A DNA stretch of 64,000 nt. Source: Macrotis lagotis (Eukaryota > Chordata > Mammalia > Peramelemorphia > Peramelidae). Position numbers and translations under genes: made by a program. The DNA lies in assembly GCF_037893015.1 (NCBI RefSeq), contig NC_133661.1, forward strand, positions 183,640,674 to 183,704,673. Direction: 5' to 3'. A model generated the notes under the pieces. The model was not told the origin of the DNA and ran no database searches. It saw only the letters and a list, made by a program, of their open reading frames with translations. This document shows positions 33,256-45,047 of the stretch, one piece after another (within the stretch, counting starts at the first letter, position 1; the number at the start of each line of letters is the position of its first letter).

Positions 33256-34346
33256 CTATGCTTCACCTGAGTCTTGTATCTGAAGATCAAACCTTCTGTT
33301 CAGCTCTGGCCATTCCAAAAAGAACATTTGAAATTCCCCTGGTTCATTGAAAGTCTATATTTTTCCCTGGAAGAGGACATTCAGCCTTGCTGGGTAGTTG
33401 ATTCTTGGCTGCATTCCAAGCTCTTTTGCCTTCCGGTATATTATATTCCAAACCCTGTGAGCTTCCAATGTAGTTGCTGCTAAGTCCTGTGTGATCCTGA
33501 CTGCAGTTCCATGGTATTTGAACTGTGTCCTTCTGGCTGCTTGTACTATTTTCTCTTTGACTTGGGAGTTCTGGAACTTGGCTATAATATTCCTAGGAGT
33601 TGGTTTTTTGGGATCTCTTTCTCGGGGGGGTGGGATTGGTGGATTCTCTCCATTTCTGTTTTTCCCTCTGCTTCTCGAATATCAGGGCAATTTTCCTGTA
33701 GTAATTCTTTGAAAATGATGTCAAGGCTCTTTTCCTGAACATGACTTTCAAGTATTCCAATAATTTTTAAATTATCTTTCCTAAGTCTGTTTTCCATATC
33801 AGTTGTTTTTTCAATGAGGTATTTCACATTTTCTTCTAATTTTTCATTTTTTTGGTTTTGAAATATTGAGTCCTGATTTCTGATAAATTCATCAATCTCC
33901 CTGAATTCTATTCTTTGTCTGAAGGATTTGTTCTCCTCAGAGAGTTTTCTTATCTCTTTTTCCATCTGGCCAATTTTACTTTTTAAAGCATTCTTCTCCT
34001 CAATAACTTTTTGAACTGTTTTATCCATTTGACCTAAGCTGGTTTTTAGCATGCTATTTTCTTCAGCATTTTTTTGGATTTCCTTGACTAGGCTGCTGAC
34101 TTCATTTTCATGTTTTTCCTGCATCTCTCTCATTTCTTTTCCCAGTTTTTCTTCTAACTCCCTCATTTGATTTTCAAAGTCCTTTTTGAGCTCTGTCATA
34201 GCCTGAGCCCAATTTCTGTTTTTCTTGGAGTCTTTAGATGCAGGAGCATGTGCTTCCTCATCTTCAGACTTAGTATTTTGATCCTTCTTGAGCTCATTTG
34301 CAAAATATTTCTCAATGGTGTTCCTCTTATTTCTCTGCTTGCTCAT
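33256..34346 (-). pseudogene. ORF1 of the half-L1, nearly intact
   Basis: Translation from ATG 34344-34346 (MSKQRNKRNTIEKYF) gives a charged N-terminus and a long coiled coil with repeated LKSKIGQMEKEI-type heptads. The RNA-binding region follows (RKDNLKIIGILE, then KFQNSQVKEKIVQAAR, YHGTAVRITQDL and KAKELGMQPRINYP), ending at TAG 33256-33258. ORF1 proteins of L1-type elements are trimeric RNA-binding chaperones. Two lesions are visible: a one-base indel in the C7 run at 33625-33631, and a TAG (33355-33357) where Trp is expected near the C-terminus. Few defects over about 363 codons suggest a fairly young copy. Confidence 0.85.
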
Positions 34347-35095
34347 TTTCCCAGCCTGGGCCTGGTTTTGGGGTGCTTCCTGAGCTTTTGGGACACTCCC
34401 ACAAGGTTCTCAGTGTGTGAGGCTCTGTCCTCCCTCCTGGTCTGTGAATGATCATATGTGCCCCCCTTTGCCACAGGGCTGAGGTGGGGGTGCCCTACTG
34501 TTCTATGGGGGGTCCTAGACTGCGATCAGGATCTGAATGTGGTCAGAGCCCCAGAGTCCTGTTCCAGGAGCAGAGCTCAGCAGTCTCTCTCTTCACTCCC
34601 CTCCCTAGGTTCAGTGGGCTCATGCCCTGGGGGCTTCTGCTTACCGGCTCTGCCGGCTTCTGTTCCTGGATCTGGCCTGGGGTGGCCACCCTGCTTTGCT
34701 GTGTGCCCTGGGGGCTGGGCTCCAGGTGCTCACTCTGGCAGAGGTCCCCTGCTGTTCCCCCAATTTGTGCCCTGTGCTCCCTGGGGTGTAGCTCAGGAAA
34801 CTCCCCCGCTGCTGTGAGCTGGGGCTCCCAGTGCTCTGGGACTGCCTCCAGGAGGCTTAAGTTCTTTCACTCTGGTGGGCCACCCCTCTGACGGGCCACC
34901 CCTCCAACCCCAGGGAGCAGAGCCTTTCTGCTCTTTTCCAGGTTACCTTGAGTAGGAGAACTGCCTCACTGGGTCCCTCTGTGGGTTCTGTCTCTGGAAA
35001 GTTTAGTTAGAGTCCTTAACTTATGAGTTTTATGAGAGAGCGCCTAAGACATGATCCTTTCTTGTCGCCATCTTGGCTCTGCCCCCCAAAACATC

Positions 35096-35104
35096 ATAAA
35101 GAGA
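35096..35104. repeat. Target-site duplication of the half-L1, right copy
   Basis: ATAAAGAGA, identical to 31869-31877. Confidence 0.75.
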
Positions 35105-35385
35105 TATTAAGATATCAAAACAGTCATTCAATAAAAAAGAAGCATATGCTCCACCAACATCTTCAGACTTACCTGGTTTTCTTTTACTGCTCTACTGTAG
35201 AGTTAGGCATCTGGGCAGTAAGGGAGGGATTAAATCCTTGATATTGGAAGCCTATAGTAAAGCTACAATAAAAGGAGCCTGGTGTGGATCTAGAAAGATG
35301 GTGAGAAATACTAGGAGAAAAAACAAAATCTCTGAGACTATCCCCCTATTGCAGTCTTTGAGGGAGTCTGAGGCTCCAGTCCCAG

Positions 35386-35424
35386 GGTTTGTGCATAGGT
35401 TTCTGTTGTCTGGAGTTCACTGTA
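35386..35424 (-). other. 23-RSS of the V pseudogene at 35425, mutated heptamer
   Basis: Heptamer TACAGTG (35418-35424): the essential first C is changed. Spacer is 23 bp and nonamer GCACAAACC (35386-35394) is kept. Confidence 0.82.
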
Positions 35425-35962
35425 CCTCCACAGCACAAAGGAAAGTGGCTAAGCCTCCAGGCTTAGGCAGTGGTGTGTAGGGAGCTGTGATTATCCTTCC
35501 TGATGACCATGAATTTGAATTTCCCTTCCTCCTTTGTCCCAGAAGTCAGGTAAAATAGTAAGGTGAGGCTTTTTCCAGGATCCTACCTGAACCACTATAG
35601 GTCTTGAGAATTTTGGTTTGAATAAGTGCAGTTCATAATGATAGTCTGTCCCTCTGGGACACTAAAAAACTGAGGATTCTGTTTTACCTTCTGTTGGCAG
35701 CTCACTCCTGTGCAAAAAGACAATTTCAGACACTAGAAACTGGTCATTAGGTGATCATTCTCTTTAAAGTTGCTTTCCCTACTCTCTGCCCCCCCCCACA
35801 ATGAATCCATGGAAACCCCATGTGATTATACCTCAAATCTTGTCTCTCCCACTTGAGATTTTTGGGCAATGGTGTATTTTCTTTTTCTGTCTCCAGAAAC
35901 CCCAACTCACATTTTTGTAAAAGTCATGTAATCATTAATAAAGTCCTTAGGGGCTTCTCCAT
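35425..35962 (-). pseudogene. TRAV: TRAV-like V pseudogene, subgroup 2
   Basis: The leader exon is 35911-35962 (MEKPLRTLLMIT, then TGA in place of the conserved Trp codon). The V exon is 35425-35707, 283 bp, two fewer than intact copies. VSCQQKVKQNPQ and MNCTYSNQNSQ (first Cys) are recognisable. Two TAG codons follow in FR2 (L-stop-WFR-stop-DPGK), and a 2-base deletion after SSLHTTA shifts the frame before FLCAV. With a leader stop, two V-exon stops, a frameshift and a mutated heptamer, it is clearly nonfunctional. Its nearest relatives are the copies at 11379 and 17750. Confidence 0.92.
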
Positions 35963-36117
35963 TCTTTCCCTCTAGTTGATCAATAAGCACTCAGTTCTAA
36001 AATCTGGAAATTAAACTAATCTTCTGTATTTGAGGGGGTCTTTCTCAAATCTAAATTTTTGTAGTTCTCTCATTCTACCAGGAGACACACCAATGATGCA
36101 TCAGTCTGGCTGCCCAG

Positions 36118-36124
36118 TCAATCA
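36118..36124 (-). promoter_or_regulatory. Mutated CCAAT box (TCAATCA)
   Basis: TCAATCA in the same context ('gcccag.caatcagagctgca') that has CCAATCA in the other subgroup-2 units. The box is degraded along with its pseudogene. Confidence 0.5.
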
Positions 36125-38603
36125 GAGCTGCATTTGTTATGCATCACAGAAAATCCTATTCACAGACACATAGATCCCCACTTAAGGCATTTTTGGCCAC
36201 ATTTGGGGAAGTGAGAAAATATTCATTAGCAAAGATTCCTGGGTGCTATTCTTAGGTTCTAAAATCTGTTGGATCTTTCAAGGACATCTTAGGATGATAA
36301 GATCATAAATTTAGAGCTGTAACCATCTCTTCTAATCTTTTTTAGATGAGAAAACTATATCCTGACTTGGTTGTTTGACAAACACTGGAAATCCATTAGT
36401 AGTATCTCAGAGATGGGATTTTAACACAATATACTGTGACTCCAAATCCAAGACTGTTTTTATTGGTCAATAAGCATTATTAAGCCTCTCTTAGATGCAA
36501 GGCACTATAGCAAGAGCTGGGGATAGAAAGAAAAGCAAAAGAAATTACTTGCTCATGATAGAAATCATAGTGTATCGAGGGAAATCACATGCAGACAACA
36601 ATGTATGAAATATATATGTATATATTTACATATATCCTATAATGTATGTATTTATGTATGCATACATCTGCACGAGATGCACAACTTGATAGAACCCACT
36701 CAAATGTTAATATGGCCTATTTTTCGCTTGATCTCTGGTAAAGCATTCTAGTCCATATTTGTCTGATTAGCCATAATTGGCCACATTGTAACTTGACTTC
36801 AACTTTGTGATGTCATTTTAGTTTTCTTAGAAAATGGACAACAATCTAAAAGTATACATTGTACACACAAGTGTATATGTATGCATTTATATATGTATGT
36901 GCATAATGTATGCATTTGTTTATATATATTAACATATGCATACACATATATAAACACATTACATATGCTAAATTATACTTGAAATAATCAACTGACCAAA
37001 ATCATCAGAACTAATGGAGAATAAGAAAAACTTCTCTTAGAAAGCAGGATTTTACCTGGGACTTAAAGAAAGCTAGGCAAGTCTAGAGGTAGAGTAGAGG
37101 AGGGAGAGCATTTAAGAGGAAGTGAATATACCTATAGAGATATCCAGATTCAGGGAGACAGACTCTTCTGCAAAAGGTATAGCAAAGTGGCTGGTGTTGC
37201 CTGGATCCCTTGGGAATGGTTGATAATGGCATGGCATGATGTACAAAGACTAGAAAATTTGGAGGGGTGCATTTTGAAGGTCTTTGAAAAGTCCAACAGT
37301 TAATTCAGTCCTGGTGGTGATAGGGAGCCTCAAGAGTTTATTTAGTAAGAGAGATGGCATGGTCTGAGCCAGGTGTTTTAGGAAGATGAGTTTGATAGCT
37401 AAATTAGAAGAGGGATTTGGAGTGGGGAGAGTCTTGTGGCAAAGAAATCAAGCATCAGGCTGTTGCAGCTGTCAAAACATGGGGTAATGAGAGCTAGTAC
37501 CAAAGTGATAAGGGGGCATATTTGAGAGATCTTACAGAGATAAAATTGAAAGGCCTTTTATTTCTTTATTTGTATTGAGGTCTCACAGAATGTTTTTCAT
37601 TTGTTAACATGAATTAGAGTAGGAAAAGGCAAATCCCTCCAGTAATTTTGGCAAGAGCACCCCCTAAATGGGGTCATAAAGAGTTGAACATGACTGAACA
37701 AAATGAGTCAAACATGTTCTGGATTCTAGATCTGTTTGGGAGACCTAGAGATGACATTTTCATGACTTTGAGATGATTCTTTTCTATCTTGGATAAGTCA
37801 TTGTGGTTTCATATGTGAAAAGAAAACCTGGGGATCTGAGGAGTAAAATTTCTGTCTTAGATCACAATGAACTCTGGCTCACTTTAATTGACCATAAAGG
37901 AGAATGGACACAATATGGCTGTCCTTATTTCCACTGAGAGAATAATTCTAAGAGGAATGATTATTAATAATCAATGATTTGGGGAGATCCAGACTTTCCT
38001 TTTCTCTAAAGTTCTAATCTCAAAAAAATTAGCATCTGAAGGTTGAAATAACTTTCTTCTTTTATCATATCCCACCCAACTGTACAGGGAATCTCTAATC
38101 TAAGATGTTTTCCACTGAATCAAGCAATAGAGGAGATAGATTCTCTGTCTAGATTACCCAAGTTAGGGGTGATCTGGATATAGGAATAGTCTCTCCATGA
38201 GTGACATCATGTCACTGTCAGCCCCTCATTGTAATTTATATTCTCTAATTAATTGTTAAATATTTACAGTTAATTGCCACCCTCAAGAATACCCTTCTTT
38301 AAGGGCATATAAATTGTGAATCTGTCACCATGATTATCGCTGGCAATTGAGAGTGCTATTGACCTTATATTAAAATACTAGCATTAATAATAAGATCACT
38401 AATCATCAAGAAATTATATCTCCTGAACTCTGTAAATGCCACAGTATACTTTAGGAGAACTATGGAAGTTGTCAGAGATGGACAAGACTAGATTAGCCCC
38501 ACTCTTTAGGCCATAAGATATAGGGAGAACCAATGGGAGATTGTGACAAATCTTCACATCTGTTTTCTCTGACAACTTTCAGTAGGATCTAAAAATTGTC
38601 TGA

Positions 38604-38605
<2 letters not shown>

Positions 38606-38643
<38 letters not shown>
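38606..38643. repeat. (TA)n microsatellite
   Basis: Uninterrupted TA repeat of about 38 bp. Confidence 0.95.
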
Positions 38644-38645
<2 letters not shown>

Positions 38646-38764
38646 ATCTATTAATTGAAGTGATATGAGGAGAGGAGACTTCATTAGATGAAAAATTTCA
38701 TTAAACTGACTATTGGAATTCTTTTGTACTTAGATCTTAGATTTTGTTGTTTTGTGTTTTTGTT

Positions 38765-38940
38765 GTTGTTTTTTTTAATTACAAGGCAATAGGGTTAAGT
38801 GTCCTTGTCCAAAGTCACACAGCTGGGTAATTATTAAGTGTCTCAGTTGGGTAATTATTAAGTTCCTGAGGCCATATTTGAACCCAGTTCTTCCTGCCTC
38901 CAGGCCAGTGCTCTATCTGCTACACTACCTGGCTGCCCCT
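38765..38940 (-). mobile_element. WSINE1/MAR1-type SINE, antisense, with internal duplication
   Basis: 'caaggcaatagggttaagtg', 'agtcacacagctgggtaatta', 'gaacccagttcttcctgcc' and 'acctggctgcccct'. The stretch around 'gggtaattattaag' is duplicated in tandem (about 38825-38868), which makes this copy longer than the others. Confidence 0.85.
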
Positions 38941-40436
38941 GTTGCTTTGCATTTAAAACAAATCACATTTAAAGAAAAGATTGAATCAACAAGAACAAAT
39001 TAAAGGAACAAACTTGTGAATATGAATCAAGAATATTTCTGAATTTGACTATGAGTATAAATCAAGAATTTTTTTTTATAAACAGACCTGAGTCTTACAC
39101 ATAATTTAGTTTCAGCACAAAGTTCAGATTATAATAATAAATCTCCATAGGATATTTCTGCTCAGTATAGGGGGGCTTTTCTTTCAATAGTCTATTTTTA
39201 TATGAATTCAGAGCACCTTCCAGTGGCCAAAACATATACTTTAACCATGGAATGATTAAGTAGTTAATTAATCAATTAATTTACAAGCTGTTTCTTTGGT
39301 GATTACAGAACACATGAGAATGAGTTAAATGTGGATGGACATGGCTTCAGTAGCACTAGAAAGTATATACCCATGCTACTTAGAATAGATATTATTTTGG
39401 TTTCCTGATAGATTGACTGTGTCTGTTTCACTGTCCAAAATCCATTTTGGATTTTTTTCCTGAATGATTATAGTGGTGATAGTTCTAATTGGGCTGCAAT
39501 GGAGTAGGAAGAGAGATTCATGGAGTACTGTGAGACACTGGAGAATAACAAAAAGATTGTGAACCTAGAGAAGATAGGAATTGGTGGAGTAGAAAAAGAC
39601 CAGAATCAAGGAGTTTAAGCTGTCAAGATGAGCAAATTTTGAAAAATAGTCACAGGGATAGCAAGTAAAGTCAACTCCTGGGTTTGCCCCTCCCACTGTT
39701 CTCTCAAAGCATTTACTAAGGAAATTCTAATGACTCCTGCAGTCTGCCAAATCTATTCCACTCTCTCCTTCTAAGATAAGAAGGAAACTGAGGGATCCAA
39801 ATTGCAACAGATCTTGCAACTTGCTATTTGAAAGCCTTTTATATTATTGTCTCAGTGTTGCTGTCATATTTTTTAACCTAATTTTAAAAATAAAACCAAA
39901 AGATCATTACCAAAATTTATTAACTATCAAATCCTATGACCAAAGGATCAAGAATAAGGAGAAAAAAGTTTAAAGTATGGGATAGGGGCTCAGAGAAGAG
40001 ACATGTGTGACATTTCCTGTTTTTGGCAATTTGGGATTTATTTGAGGTCAGATATAGAACCTGGGGATCAACTGCAGTTTGTGGCATCAGGAACTTTCAC
40101 TTTGGAAAGGCAATGAATGGGGCCAGAGCTATATTCTAGGACAAAGGAATGTTTTCATGAAATTAGTATTAATAGACTAAGTTTATGTAATAAAATTCTC
40201 CTTGATGCTGACTCTTAACATATTCTGTGAGGTTGGATTGAGTAATTAGGTGGTATGACCTCTAATAGTCCACTAGCTAACATCCAATTTGAGATAGTTG
40301 TGTTTTATAACATTGTATTTCCAATATGGACCACAGTCCAGCATAGGAAGCATTAGATGAATGACTTATTCCAGGATTAAATGAGGGAGTTTAAATGAGA
40401 ACCAGGAAAACAAGCCTGTAGATATTCTTTCAGAAT

Positions 40437-40443
40437 CATTGTG
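40437..40443 (-). other. Orphan RSS heptamer of the V pseudogene at 40444
   Basis: CACAATG heptamer, but the following 'ctgcagg...gcacaaacc' spacer and nonamer are deleted. The sequence runs straight into the 'gaaagaatatctacaggc' type flank. Confidence 0.75.
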
Positions 40444-40975
40444 CCCCCACAGCAGAGAGGTAGGTGGCTGAGTCTTCAGACCGACCATCAGTGACGTGGA
40501 GAGATATGGTGCTCCTTCTTGTTGATCATGGATCTTAGCCTTCCATCCTTCTCTCCTAAGGTATGGACAATAAGGAGGTGAAATCTTTCCCAGGATCTTG
40601 TCTGACCCACTGCAGCCCTGGCCCAGTATTTTCTTTGAAGTTGATGTTTATTGTGGTACTCTCTCTCTTCCTGAATCTTCAGGAATTGAGGACATTGCTG
40701 CATCTTCTATAGGCAGCTCAACCATGGGCAGAAAGACAATGTCAGACATAGGTCACTGGTCATCAGGTCAGCTTCTGCTTATCACTTCCACTACATAAGT
40801 CACTTGTCACTTTTTAGAGGTATTCTTTTGATCAGTCCATTTGATTTGTCACTGACTTCCTCTTGGTCCTTTAAGAAGTTTCTCTGGCTTTTCCTGTCTC
40901 CATATACAGAAACTCCTAAGCTCACAGGGCAGGTGAAGACAGAATTGCTAATGAGGTTCTATGACTTGTTTCTGT
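40444..40975 (-). pseudogene. TRAV: TRAV-like V pseudogene, subgroup 1, heavily damaged
   Basis: The leader exon is about 40926-40975. Its ATG is ACA, and a 2-base deletion leaves 50 bp instead of 52. The acceptor AG is AT (CCCATG at about 40723). The V exon is about 280 bp with net loss of 5 bases, a TAG where the Gln of LQKVEQ is expected, and frameshifts after KIQEE. Remnants are CPQFLKIQEE, TLGEKDGRLRSMINKKE and HHIS. The RSS nonamer is deleted. It is homologous to the copies at 13720 and 28765 and has the most lesions in the window. Confidence 0.92.
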
Positions 40976-41120
40976 CTTCCAATCCCAGAGTCATTGAATA
41001 GCTAGCTCTGGGTTCTGTGAAATAAATTCTTTTGTCAAAGAAGAATATATGAATTATGAATGTACTAGTTTTCTTTCACTTTGTCAAATAGTGTAAGAAG
41101 TTATCAACCTGCCTGCTTAG

Positions 41121-41127
41121 CCAATCA
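41121..41127 (-). promoter_or_regulatory. CCAAT box of the V pseudogene at 40444
   Basis: CCAATCA on the plus strand, about 146 bp upstream of the leader. It is intact although the gene is dead. Confidence 0.55.
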
Positions 41128-42202
41128 GCTTGATCTGTCATTTCACATAATATGAGTAGTCATATTCATAGATTGCTTAGCCTGAGCACTCAATTGAAGG
41201 TAAGTCAAACAATGACAATATTGCCTCTCCTTCCCTTAGGCCATGGATATTACATTTCTGGGGCAATGAGAAAATGATCCTTATTCAGAATTCACTTTGG
41301 ACCAAGAGATCATCAAATTTCTATTCTTTCTCACAATAACAAATCTTTTGTTAGTGTCAGATATATGCAAATCATTGCTCTGGACTGCAACAAGCTGTGT
41401 GCCTATTGGGAGTGTGATGATTATTAGATACACAGAAATAAATGGGGTGCAAAGTAGAATGTGATAAGGCAAAGGAAAACTTAAGAATTATTTAAAAGGA
41501 ATTTGAGAATAGAAAAGCTACTAATGGGTTGAGAGTCTTGGCAAGTATTATGAAAGAGAGGGACCTTCTCGTCCAGAAGGGACATCATTATCAGGAGTTG
41601 AGTGAAAATTGAAGAGGACTATTGAATACATGGGGGAAGGTTATGAACAGAATAATTGAAATGAGGACCTGTTGGATGAGAATGGGAGGGAAGGAAGGAG
41701 TCTAGTTTATCTAGATTATGAATCTACAAAGGGAAGTTAAGTGACACAAGATGAGATCAAAAGGTTGTGAAGAATCTTGAATGCCAGGATTAGGGCTCTA
41801 AACTTTATTCAGTTGACAATAGGGAGTCACTGAAGGTTTCTTGAAGAGTTGTGGAACATCATGGTGGAGTTTCATTAAGACCCCGCAAAGAGTGTTAATG
41901 AAGACAGATTGCAGAAAGGATAGACCAAAGGCAGGGTAACTACTTAGAGGGTTGCTATAATCATTTAGATAAGAAAAGATAAAAACTTAATTGAATGAAG
42001 TAGGGTTTTCAAGGAACAGGAATGAGTCAGAAGTGACTCTTCCTATCACTGAATATTTAGCCTTTTTGAGATTCTAGCCCTGTTTGGCAGAATTAGAGGA
42101 TGCTTCCCTGTTCTCAGGATACTTTCTCAAGTAGCTTGAGGAAATCAGTTTGACTTAGATGTGTAATAAGTGTTGCGTGTAATCAGTCATAAAGTGCTTG
42201 GG

Positions 42203-42460
42203 TTGACAGCTAGGTGGTACAGTGTCATGAGTGCAGGGCTTAGGATCATGAAGATTGGAGTTCAAATCCCATTTCAGACATTTAGGAACTGTCTGACTCA
42301 TGACAAGTAATGTAATGTCCCTTTTCTTCAGGTTCCTTATCTCTTTAATGGAGATAATGTCCCCTCCCTCCCTGGAATATTATGAGAATCAAATAAGTTA
42401 AAAAGGGAAAATTCTTAGTAGATTATGGGCACAAAGGAACTTCTCTATAAGTATTAGTTA
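42203..42460 (+). repeat. MIR/MAR1-like SINE
   Basis: Cassette counterpart of 8502-8765 ('acagctaggtggtacagtg', 'gttcaaatcccatttcaga'). Confidence 0.75.
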
Positions 42461-45004
42461 TTTGTTTTGTTGACTCAGAAAGGAATGCTAGCTGCATATT
42501 AGCTTCCTATTTCAAAAGCATATCCTTGTGGTCTAGAGAAGGATCCTTCTCCTGAGTGGGAGATGTGCTATAGAAAACTTCTTCATCAGAATTTCTATTA
42601 AATTTATGAAAGTAATTGAAATTTTTTTGAAAGAAATTCAATTTGTTGTTGGTTCTCAGCTTTGCTAGTGGGAACTTTCAAGAATTTGAAGTGCTGGCAC
42701 CATACAAGTCAAGGACAAACATGATTGTCAATATTAATGGCCATGAGAATGTCTTCCTTAGATGGATGAGCACCCAAATCTAAATTTACAATCTGGATAC
42801 TGATTCTGAAAGGAAACAAAGAAAATCAGTAACTTTGTTAACTGGAATCTCTCTTGAACAAGGAAGTTAGTACTTTGATTTAACATCCATTCTACTTAGC
42901 TTAGGAATTGGGTAAGGAATAATTTGGAAATGCCTCTGAGGCAATAGCTAATTGAATTTCTAAGATTAGTGAGACCTAAGAAAGTATAACCATAGTTCAA
43001 GCCCCTACCTGAAGTATAGGGGTTTCTATTTTTAGGAGCAAACTTTTTGATAATTTTGGATTTTGTGATGTAAATAAAAGACTTCATGTTTTCCTATGAG
43101 TAATTTTGTCCTGCATTTGTTTCATTCTTGTTATTCAGTTCTTTAATTTTATTGGTATGAGGAATATGGGGGAAACCTTGTACTAAATTGGCAAATATAA
43201 GTAATTTTTTTATCTTAGGGAGTTGTTTGGAGGTTCTTAAAGGTTTAAAGACCTAGTGAGGTTCACATAGGTGATATTTGTCAGAGAAAAGACTTTCATC
43301 CAAGTTTTCCTGACTCTGAGAATAGCCTTAGATTCAGAAAGACCTGAGATCAAGCACTCTCTGAGGTACTTTCTATATGAATGACTTAACATGTCTCAGT
43401 CTCAGCCACCCCATTTGGAAAATGAGGACAATAATAGTTTCTTAGAATTATCATGATTATCAATAATATGTAAGTATTTTTATATGTCTATATATAATAT
43501 ATGAATATATAAAAATGTGGAAAAATTGATAATATGTAAAACACTTTGAAAATTTATAACACTACAAAGATAATAGTTATGATGATGAAGATATTTATGT
43601 CAGGATTCCTCTTCTATCATTCTTATTAGAATTAAGGCAAGAGTAATCATTTCAGAGATAGAAAAGACAGTTGGGCAACTGAAAATCTGTAGGACTTGAT
43701 ATACAAACAATAGAGACCAAAGAAAAGAAGAGAGAAGTTTTGATGGAGGAAGAGATGAAAATGGTAAAGTCTATGAAACCTTAGGAGCACACCTGAAGGA
43801 AAAGGGGAGCTGGAGCAAGGAAATGGCCCAGCTTTAGGAAAAGACTCCAGAGACATGTCCTTAACAAGAGAATCCTCTCTTCAAAGCTGATATTCTTCTT
43901 TAAGGCTGGGTTTGAGACTTGTGATCTCTAGGGAATGGTTAAACATTTGATAATATATTGATGTAACTTTTTAGTGTTAATGATGATGAGGAATTCAAAG
44001 AATTCTGAAGAACATTCAAAACCTTTCATCACTTGGTTCCTCCTCCCATTCTGGGTTTTCTTATACATTTCTCCATCGAAGTAACCTGAGATCTAGTGAC
44101 AACAGCATCCTTAAAGCAACTAGGAAGTAGAGTGAAAATATTGAGTTTGGAGCAAAGAAGACATGAGATTCAATCTGATCTGACACATTTACTGTGTGAC
44201 TCTGGGAAACTCACTTCACCACTCTGTCTCAGTTCCTGAATTGTACAGGACACATCATAATAGCTCCTACCTCCTATGGTTTTTATTAGAATTAAATGAG
44301 ATGATATTTGTTAGGTAAAGTTAGCAGAGTGCCTAGTACATAGTATAAAATGAAGAAAGCAAACCTACCATGTGAGAAGTCCTTTCCAAATATTACATCA
44401 TTTAAATTCTCACAAAAAATAGTGAGAAGTAATAGGTGTTTAATAATAGCTTATTGACTAACTGACAAAGAAAAATCTTAAGTCTTGTATGAAATACTGC
44501 TTAGTGAAAAAGAATGAATCAAAGGGAAAATGACTAGAGCAATAAATATGGTAAGAATATTGAAAAAAGAACATTGACTAAAAAGATCCACTTGGCTCTC
44601 AAGAAGATGAGTAAATATGGTTTCTCCTATTTCCTTCCACTTTTACAAATGTGACTGATTGGAGTTGGGGACAGGTGTGGTGGGAGTACAATGTGTTTTG
44701 GAATATTACATATCCTATTGAACTTGATTATTGTTGTGTATAATTTTCCCCCCTCTATTTAGATTTTTTGTCACAAGGGATGTTTCTCTGCAAAGGGGTA
44801 GGCATAAAGAGATATTATGATATCAAGATGATAAAATACCCATTCAATAAAAAGAAGTGTGTGCTCCACCCACCAACTCAGACTACCCTAGTTTTCTATT
44901 AGCACTCTGTAGTAGGGATAGGCACATGGGGATAGTCATAATGAAAGGGATAAAGTCCCCCTAACACTCTCTTCCAGGAAGTCTACCTGGAATTCCTGTA
45001 ACAG

Positions 45005-45047
45005 AGTTTGTGCACAGGCTGTATACAGATGCCTGGGGTTCAATGTG
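45005..45047 (-). other. Damaged RSS of the V pseudogene at 45048 (27-bp spacer)
   Basis: Heptamer CACATTG (45041-45047), nonamer GCACAAACT (45005-45013). The spacer is 27 bp because of about 4 extra bases (GTATAC context, about 45021-45026). Neither the 12- nor the 23-bp rule is met. Confidence 0.8.

Larger units (their letters stand above)
31878..35095 (-). mobile_element. Half-L1 (HAL1-type) retrotransposon: 5' UTR and ORF1, no ORF2
   Basis: This 3.2-kb element lies on the minus strand. It starts at about 35095 ('gccatcttggctctg' on the plus strand) with a GC-rich 5' UTR (34347-35095), then ORF1 (33256-34346). After that come about 1.4 kb of purine-rich intergenic-type sequence and SINE-like modules, ending in an A-tail (T-run 31879-31888). 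No endonuclease or reverse-transcriptase coding is present. The 9-bp duplication at both ends shows it moved as one unit rather than being a deleted L1. Half-L1 elements that depend on L1 machinery are known from mammals. The ORFs in the 5' UTR at 34448-34891 are chance frames. Confidence 0.82.
35963..40436. other. Intergenic spacer, subgroup-2 to subgroup-1 interval
   Basis: No gene seen. It holds the promoter region, the ancient repeat (about 36470-37560), an AT-rich stretch with TATG repeats (36600-36970), the AATTAATT landmark (39250-39290) and the 'gggatagggg...agacatg' block. A young SINE is at 38765-38940. Positions 37700-38420 seem to include extra AT-rich sequence without a recognisable element. 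Confidence 0.5.
40976..45004. other. Promoter region and cassette spacer
   Basis: No gene seen. It aligns with 14242-17710 with small indels only. It contains the MIR-like SINEs at 42203-42460, about 43310-43570 and 44110-44350, and an AT-rich stretch at 43470-43520. The ORFs at 40804, 41281, 42896 and 43647 lack recognisable features. Confidence 0.6.

Noticed and set aside
34448-34891. Plus-strand ORF of 147 codons with Cys, Gly and Ser runs
   Set aside because: It lies antisense to the GC-rich 5' UTR of the half-L1 element.
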